Of a stretch of DNA of 27,134 nucleotides, positions 23,774-27,134 are shown piece by piece. Within the stretch, counting starts at the first letter, position 1, and the number at the start of each line of letters is the position of its first letter. The notes beneath the pieces were generated by a model, which had not been told where the DNA came from, ran no database searches, and saw only the letters and a program-made list of their open reading frames with translations. The stretch covers positions 1-27,134 of the forward strand of contig JALSGI010000085.1 in assembly GCA_026982835.1 (NCBI GenBank). Direction: 5' to 3'. The translations under genes and the position numbers were made by a program. The stretch comes from Planctomycetota bacterium. Lineage in GTDB: Bacteria; Planctomycetota; Planctomycetia; Pirellulales; S012-138.

Positions 23774-25837
23774 ATGAGCACCACCCCCACGATGACTCAA
23801 CAGGAACAACTGGCCATCAATACCATCCGCACGCTGGCCATGGACGCCGTGGAACAGGCTAAAAGCGGCCATCCGGGCACGCCGATGGCCCTGGCCCCCG
23901 TGGCCTACGTGCTGTGGAACGAAGTGCTACGCTACGACCCGCAACACCCCTTGTGGCCGGCCCGCGACCGCTTCGTGCTTTCCTGCGGCCACGCTTCCAT
24001 GCTGCTTTACGCAGTGCTGCACCTGGCCGAGGTGCAGCAAGTCGATCACCGCGGGCAGCCCACCGGGGAGCCGGCCGTGCCGCTGGAACAGATCAAGCAG
24101 TTCCGGCAACTGGGCAGCCGCACGCCCGGGCATCCCGAGTACGGCGAAACTTCCGGCGTGGAGACGACCACCGGTCCGCTGGGCCAAGGCTGCGGCAACA
24201 GTGTGGGCATGGCCGCCGCAGCGTGCTGGCTCAGCCGGCACTTTGACCGCCCGGGCCTGCCCCTTTTCGACTACAACGTGTATGTGCTCTGTAGCGACGG
24301 CGACTTGATGGAGGGGCTGGGCTGCGAGGCCGCCTCGCTGGCCGGGCACTTGAAGCTGTCGAACCTCTGCTGGATCTACGACGACAACCGCATCACCATC
24401 GAAGGCTCCACCGAGTTGGCCTTCAGCGAGCAGGTGGCCATGCGGTTCCAGGCCCTGGGCTGGCAAGTGCTCCATGTGGAGGATGCCAACGACCTGGACG
24501 CCATCCGCGCCGCCCTGGCCGCTTTCCACGAGCACCAGCAGGGACCCACGCTCATCGTCCTTCGCAGCCACATCGCCTGGGGGGCACCCAACAAGCAGGA
24601 TACCGCCGCCGCCCACGGCGCCCCGTTGGGCGAGGAAGAAGTGCGGCTGGCCAAGCAGAACTACGGCTGGCCGCCGGAAGAAAAGTTCCTCGTGCCCGAG
24701 GAAGTGCGCGAGCTTTTCCGTGCCGGGATCGGCCGCCGCGGGCCGCAGCTTTACCAGGCCTGGCAAGACCGCTGGCGGCAGTATCAGCAGCAGCACCCGG
24801 AACTTGCCGCCCGCTGGGAGCAAATGGCCGCCCGGGAGCTGCCCCCCGGGGCGCTGGATCAACTGCCGGAGTTTCCCGCCGATGAAAAAGGCATGGCCAC
24901 GCGCAAGGCCAGCGGGCAGGTGCTCAACGCCGTGGCCCAACAGGTGCCGTGGCTCCTGGGCGGCTCGGCCGACCTGGCCCCCAGTAACAACACCCTGCTG
25001 AAGTTCGACAACGCGGCCGACTTCCTGCCCGGCAGCTACCACGGCCGCAATTTCCACTTCGGCGTGCGGGAACACGCGATGGGGGCCGCGGCCAACGGGA
25101 TGGCCCTGTGCGGGCTTCGGCCCTACACCGGCACGTTCCTGGTGTTCAGCGACTACATGCGCCCCGCGATCCGCCTGGCGGCCATGATGAAGCTGCCCGT
25201 GCTGTTCATCTTCACCCACGACTCAATCGGCGTGGGCGAGGACGGACCCACGCATCAGCCAGTGGAACACCTGGCGGCGCTTCGGGCCATTCCGAACCTG
25301 GTGGTGCTGCGGCCGGGGGATGCCAACGAGGTGAGCCAAGCCTACCGCGTAGCACTACAGCAAAAGGATCGGCCCGTGGCTCTGATCCTCACCCGGCAAA
25401 GCCTGCCGGTGCTGGATCGCTCGCAACTGGCCCCGGCCGCCGGCGTGGCTTGTGGAGGCTACGTGCTGCTGGACGCCCCGGGGGCCAAGGGCATCCTGAT
25501 CGCCTCGGGCAGCGAAGTGCCTCTTTGCGTGGCCGCCGCGCGGTTGCTTGAAGAACAAGGGGTGCCGGTCCGCGTGGTGAGCATGCCCAGTTGGGAACTC
25601 TTTGACGAACAGCCCGAAGAATACCGCCAAAGCGTGCTGCCGCCGCAGTTGCCCGTGCGGCTGGCCGTCGAAGCGGCCGTGGAGCAGGGCTGGCACCGTT
25701 ACCTGGGGCCCCGAGGGGCTTTCCTGGGCATGCGCAGCTACGGCGTTTCGGCCCCCGGGGCCAAGGCGATGGCCCATTTCGGCTTTACCCCGGAGAACGT
25801 AGCCGAAAAATTGAAACAGTTGCTTGCCCGGGACTGA
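23774..25837 (+). CDS. tkt: Transketolase
   Basis: 687 aa, the usual length. It transfers two-carbon ketol units in the pentose phosphate pathway with thiamine diphosphate and a divalent metal. The N-terminal domain has SGHPGTPMALAP (substrate/cofactor His), SCGHASMLLYAVLHL and the ThDP-Mg motif CSDGDLMEGLGCEAASLAGH ending in Asn (DDN). The Pyr domain holds the catalytic Glu in FGVREHAMGAAANG and GVGEDGPTHQPVEHLA. The start at 23774 is preferred to a TTG at 23756, though neither has a strong Shine-Dalgarno sequence. It stands between dnaX and hslV and may share a transcript with hslVU (44-bp gap). Confidence 0.95.
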   Translation: MSTTPTMTQQEQLAINTIRTLAMDAVEQAKSGHPGTPMALAPVAYVLWNEVLRYDPQHPLWPARDRFVLSCGHASMLLYAVLHLAEVQQVDHRGQPTGEPAVPLEQIKQFRQLGSRTPGHPEYGETSGVETTTGPLGQGCGNSVGMAAAACWLSRHFDRPGLPLFDYNVYVLCSDGDLMEGLGCEAASLAGHLKLSNLCWIYDDNRITIEGSTELAFSEQVAMRFQALGWQVLHVEDANDLDAIRAALAAFHEHQQGPTLIVLRSHIAWGAPNKQDTAAAHGAPLGEEEVRLAKQNYGWPPEEKFLVPEEVRELFRAGIGRRGPQLYQAWQDRWRQYQQQHPELAARWEQMAARELPPGALDQLPEFPADEKGMATRKASGQVLNAVAQQVPWLLGGSADLAPSNNTLLKFDNAADFLPGSYHGRNFHFGVREHAMGAAANGMALCGLRPYTGTFLVFSDYMRPAIRLAAMMKLPVLFIFTHDSIGVGEDGPTHQPVEHLAALRAIPNLVVLRPGDANEVSQAYRVALQQKDRPVALILTRQSLPVLDRSQLAPAAGVACGGYVLLDAPGAKGILIASGSEVPLCVAAARLLEEQGVPVRVVSMPSWELFDEQPEEYRQSVLPPQLPVRLAVEAAVEQGWHRYLGPRGAFLGMRSYGVSAPGAKAMAHFGFTPENVAEKLKQLLARD

Positions 25838-25881
25838 CGCCCGACCGGCTTTCCCGGCGGAATGATGGATCTTGCTACAGG

Positions 25882-26445
25882 ATGGCACTGCTGATGAAAG
25901 AGCCGCGATTCGATGCCACAACGATTCTCACCGTGCGGCACCAGGGGCGCGTGGCCCTGGGCGGGGACGGGCAGGTGACGCTGGGCCAGACGATCGTCAA
26001 GGCCGACGCGGTGAAAATCCGCCGCCTGCTGGAAGGGAAGGTGCTGGTGGGCTTTGCCGGCAGCAGTGCCGATGCGTTCGCGTTGCTGGAACGGTTCGAG
26101 GCCAAGCTGAAGGACCACCCGGGCAACATGCCCCGGGCAGCCACGGAGCTGGCCAAGGACTGGCGCACCGACAAGCTGCTGCGGCGGCTCGAAGCGTTGC
26201 TGGTGGCCGTGGATCGGGAACACACGCTGCTGGTTTCCGGCACCGGCGACGTGATCCAGCCGCCCGATGGCATTTTGGGCATCGGTTCCGGCGGCCCGTT
26301 TGCCGTGGCTGCGGCCCGGGCCTTGGTGCGGCACAGCTCGCTGGGGGCGGCCGAGGTGGTGCGGGAAGCGTTGCGGATCGCGGCCGAGATCGACATCTAC
26401 ACCAACGAACACCTGGTGGTGGAGGAGCTGGAGTGCAAAACCTGA
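25882..26445 (+). CDS. hslV: ATP-dependent protease subunit HslV (ClpQ)
   Basis: 187 aa threonine peptidase that forms the double-hexamer core of the HslUV protease. The catalytic Thr opens TTILTVR, followed by GGDGQVTLG, a hallmark of the family, and GFAGSSADAFALLERFE. The C-terminus is the usual EEL-type end. The Thr is preceded by 12 residues, which must be removed to expose it. A second in-frame ATG at 25894 leaves 8 residues (MKEPRFDA) and has AGGA about 12 nt before it, so it may be the true start. The gene overlaps hslU by 13 nt. Confidence 0.93.
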   Translation: MALLMKEPRFDATTILTVRHQGRVALGGDGQVTLGQTIVKADAVKIRRLLEGKVLVGFAGSSADAFALLERFEAKLKDHPGNMPRAATELAKDWRTDKLLRRLEALLVAVDREHTLLVSGTGDVIQPPDGILGIGSGGPFAVAAARALVRHSSLGAAEVVREALRIAAEIDIYTNEHLVVEELECKT

Positions 26446-27134
26446 CTCCGCGGCAGATCGTCGCCCACCTGGACCGCTACATTGTGGGCCAGCAGGAGGC
26501 CAAGCGGGCCGTGGCCGTGGCGGTGCGCAACCGCTGGCGGCGACAGCAACTACCCGAGGACATCCGCCAGGAAGTCTCTCCGAAGAACATCCTCATGATC
26601 GGCCCCACGGGGGTGGGCAAAACCGAGATTGCCCGCCGCCTGGCCCGGCTCACCGGAGCCCCCTTCGTCAAGGTCGAGGCGACCAAGTTCACCGAGGTGG
26701 GCTACTACGGCCGGGACGTGGAGAGCATCATCCGCGAGCTGGTGGAAAACGCTCTTTCCCTGGTGCGCGATCAAGAACGCCGCCGCCTGGAGCCGGAGGT
26801 CAAGCGCCGCGTGGAGGACCGGCTACTGGAACTGCTGTGTCCCGAGCCCCCCTACGCCGGCGAGGAGGAAGACTACCAGCGCCACCAGCGCAACCGCCGC
26901 CGGATGCAGCAGATGCTCCAGGAGGGCAAGCTGGAAGACCGCACCGTGGAGATCACCGTGCAGCAAAAGGCCGTGCCGATGATGGTCACCGGCATGGGCA
27001 TGGAGCAGCTGGACATGGACTTAAGCGAGCTGTTTGAAAAACTCATGCCCGGCCGCACCATGCGGCGCGAAGTCACCGTCCAGGAAGCCCGCAAGTTGCT
27101 CTTTGAAGAGGAACTGGACCAGCTCATCAACAAG
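26433..27134 (+). CDS. hslU: ATP-dependent protease ATPase subunit HslU (ClpY), C-terminus cut by window edge
   Basis: 234 codons, open to the window end. AAA+ unfoldase that feeds substrates to HslV. It starts at a GTG (26433) within the end of hslV, with GGAGGA about 6 nt upstream, and begins VQNLTPRQIVAHLDRYIVGQ, the standard HslU opening. Walker A is GPTGVGKTEIARR (about residue 58). KFTEVGYYGRDVESIIRELVE is characteristic of the family. From about 110 onward lies the charged, variable I domain. Walker B and the sensor motifs would be outside the window. Confidence 0.95.
   Translation, partial: MQNLTPRQIVAHLDRYIVGQQEAKRAVAVAVRNRWRRQQLPEDIRQEVSPKNILMIGPTGVGKTEIARRLARLTGAPFVKVEATKFTEVGYYGRDVESIIRELVENALSLVRDQERRRLEPEVKRRVEDRLLELLCPEPPYAGEEEDYQRHQRNRRRMQQMLQEGKLEDRTVEITVQQKAVPMMVTGMGMEQLDMDLSELFEKLMPGRTMRREVTVQEARKLLFEEELDQLINK

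Noticed and set aside
1..27134. tRNA genes, rRNA genes, insertion sequences and prophage genes
   Set aside because: No cloverleaf-like sequence, transposase, integrase or phage gene was found on reading either strand.

Overview
The window reads as GC-rich chromosomal DNA from a member of the Planctomycetota, probably Pirellulales-like and possibly thermophilic. This is inferred from the gene families present: a Pirellula/Verrucomicrobium-type exported dehydrogenase with a C-terminal cytochrome c domain, an exported sulfatase, a ceramidase-like hydrolase, zinc-ribbon proteins, a secreted protein built of Cys-Cys repeats, and a sigma-70 factor with a long insert and no recognisable region 1.1. 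No phage, plasmid, transposase or CRISPR gene is visible.

Layout. The left half (1-13044) is all on the minus strand: a truncated zinc-ribbon membrane protein (1-573), rpoD (751-2310), a biosynthetic-type thiolase (2995-4188), a GlmM-like phosphohexomutase (4601-5998), a secreted Cys-Cys repeat protein (6199-6849), and a tight mutS - mnmE - ABC ATPase - ABC permease run (13044 down to 7265). The right half is on the plus strand: sulfatase (13701-15158), tandem zinc-ribbon protein (15192-16055), PVC-type dehydrogenase/cytochrome c (16107-19118), ceramidase-like hydrolase (19464-20807), an SRP RNA (about 21600-21745) with its own promoter, dnaX (21774-23498), transketolase (23774-25837), hslV (25882-26445) and the start of hslU (26433 to the edge).

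How the genes group. Most are housekeeping: transcription (rpoD), mismatch repair (mutS), tRNA wobble modification (mnmE), replication clamp loading (dnaX), protein targeting (SRP RNA), proteolysis (hslVU), and central and cell-wall carbon metabolism (tkt, glmM, thiolase). The sulfatase, dehydrogenase and ceramidase-like proteins all carry signal peptides and look like an exported set for degrading sulfated or lipid-linked material; that shared role is inference.

The most interesting structure lies between genes. Five intergenic spaces (about 4330-4575, 13213-13556, 19121-19400, 20836-21562 and 23550-23655) hold a family of about 25 short hairpins. Their flanks are constant (GCGAG on one side, AGA or AGT on the other), but the 8-bp stem differs between copies while both arms change together. 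They are joined by conserved linkers into larger composite modules. A second strong signal is a run of nine A inside dnaX at 22986-22994, with stop codons in both alternative frames just downstream. This predicts tau and gamma forms made by slippage.
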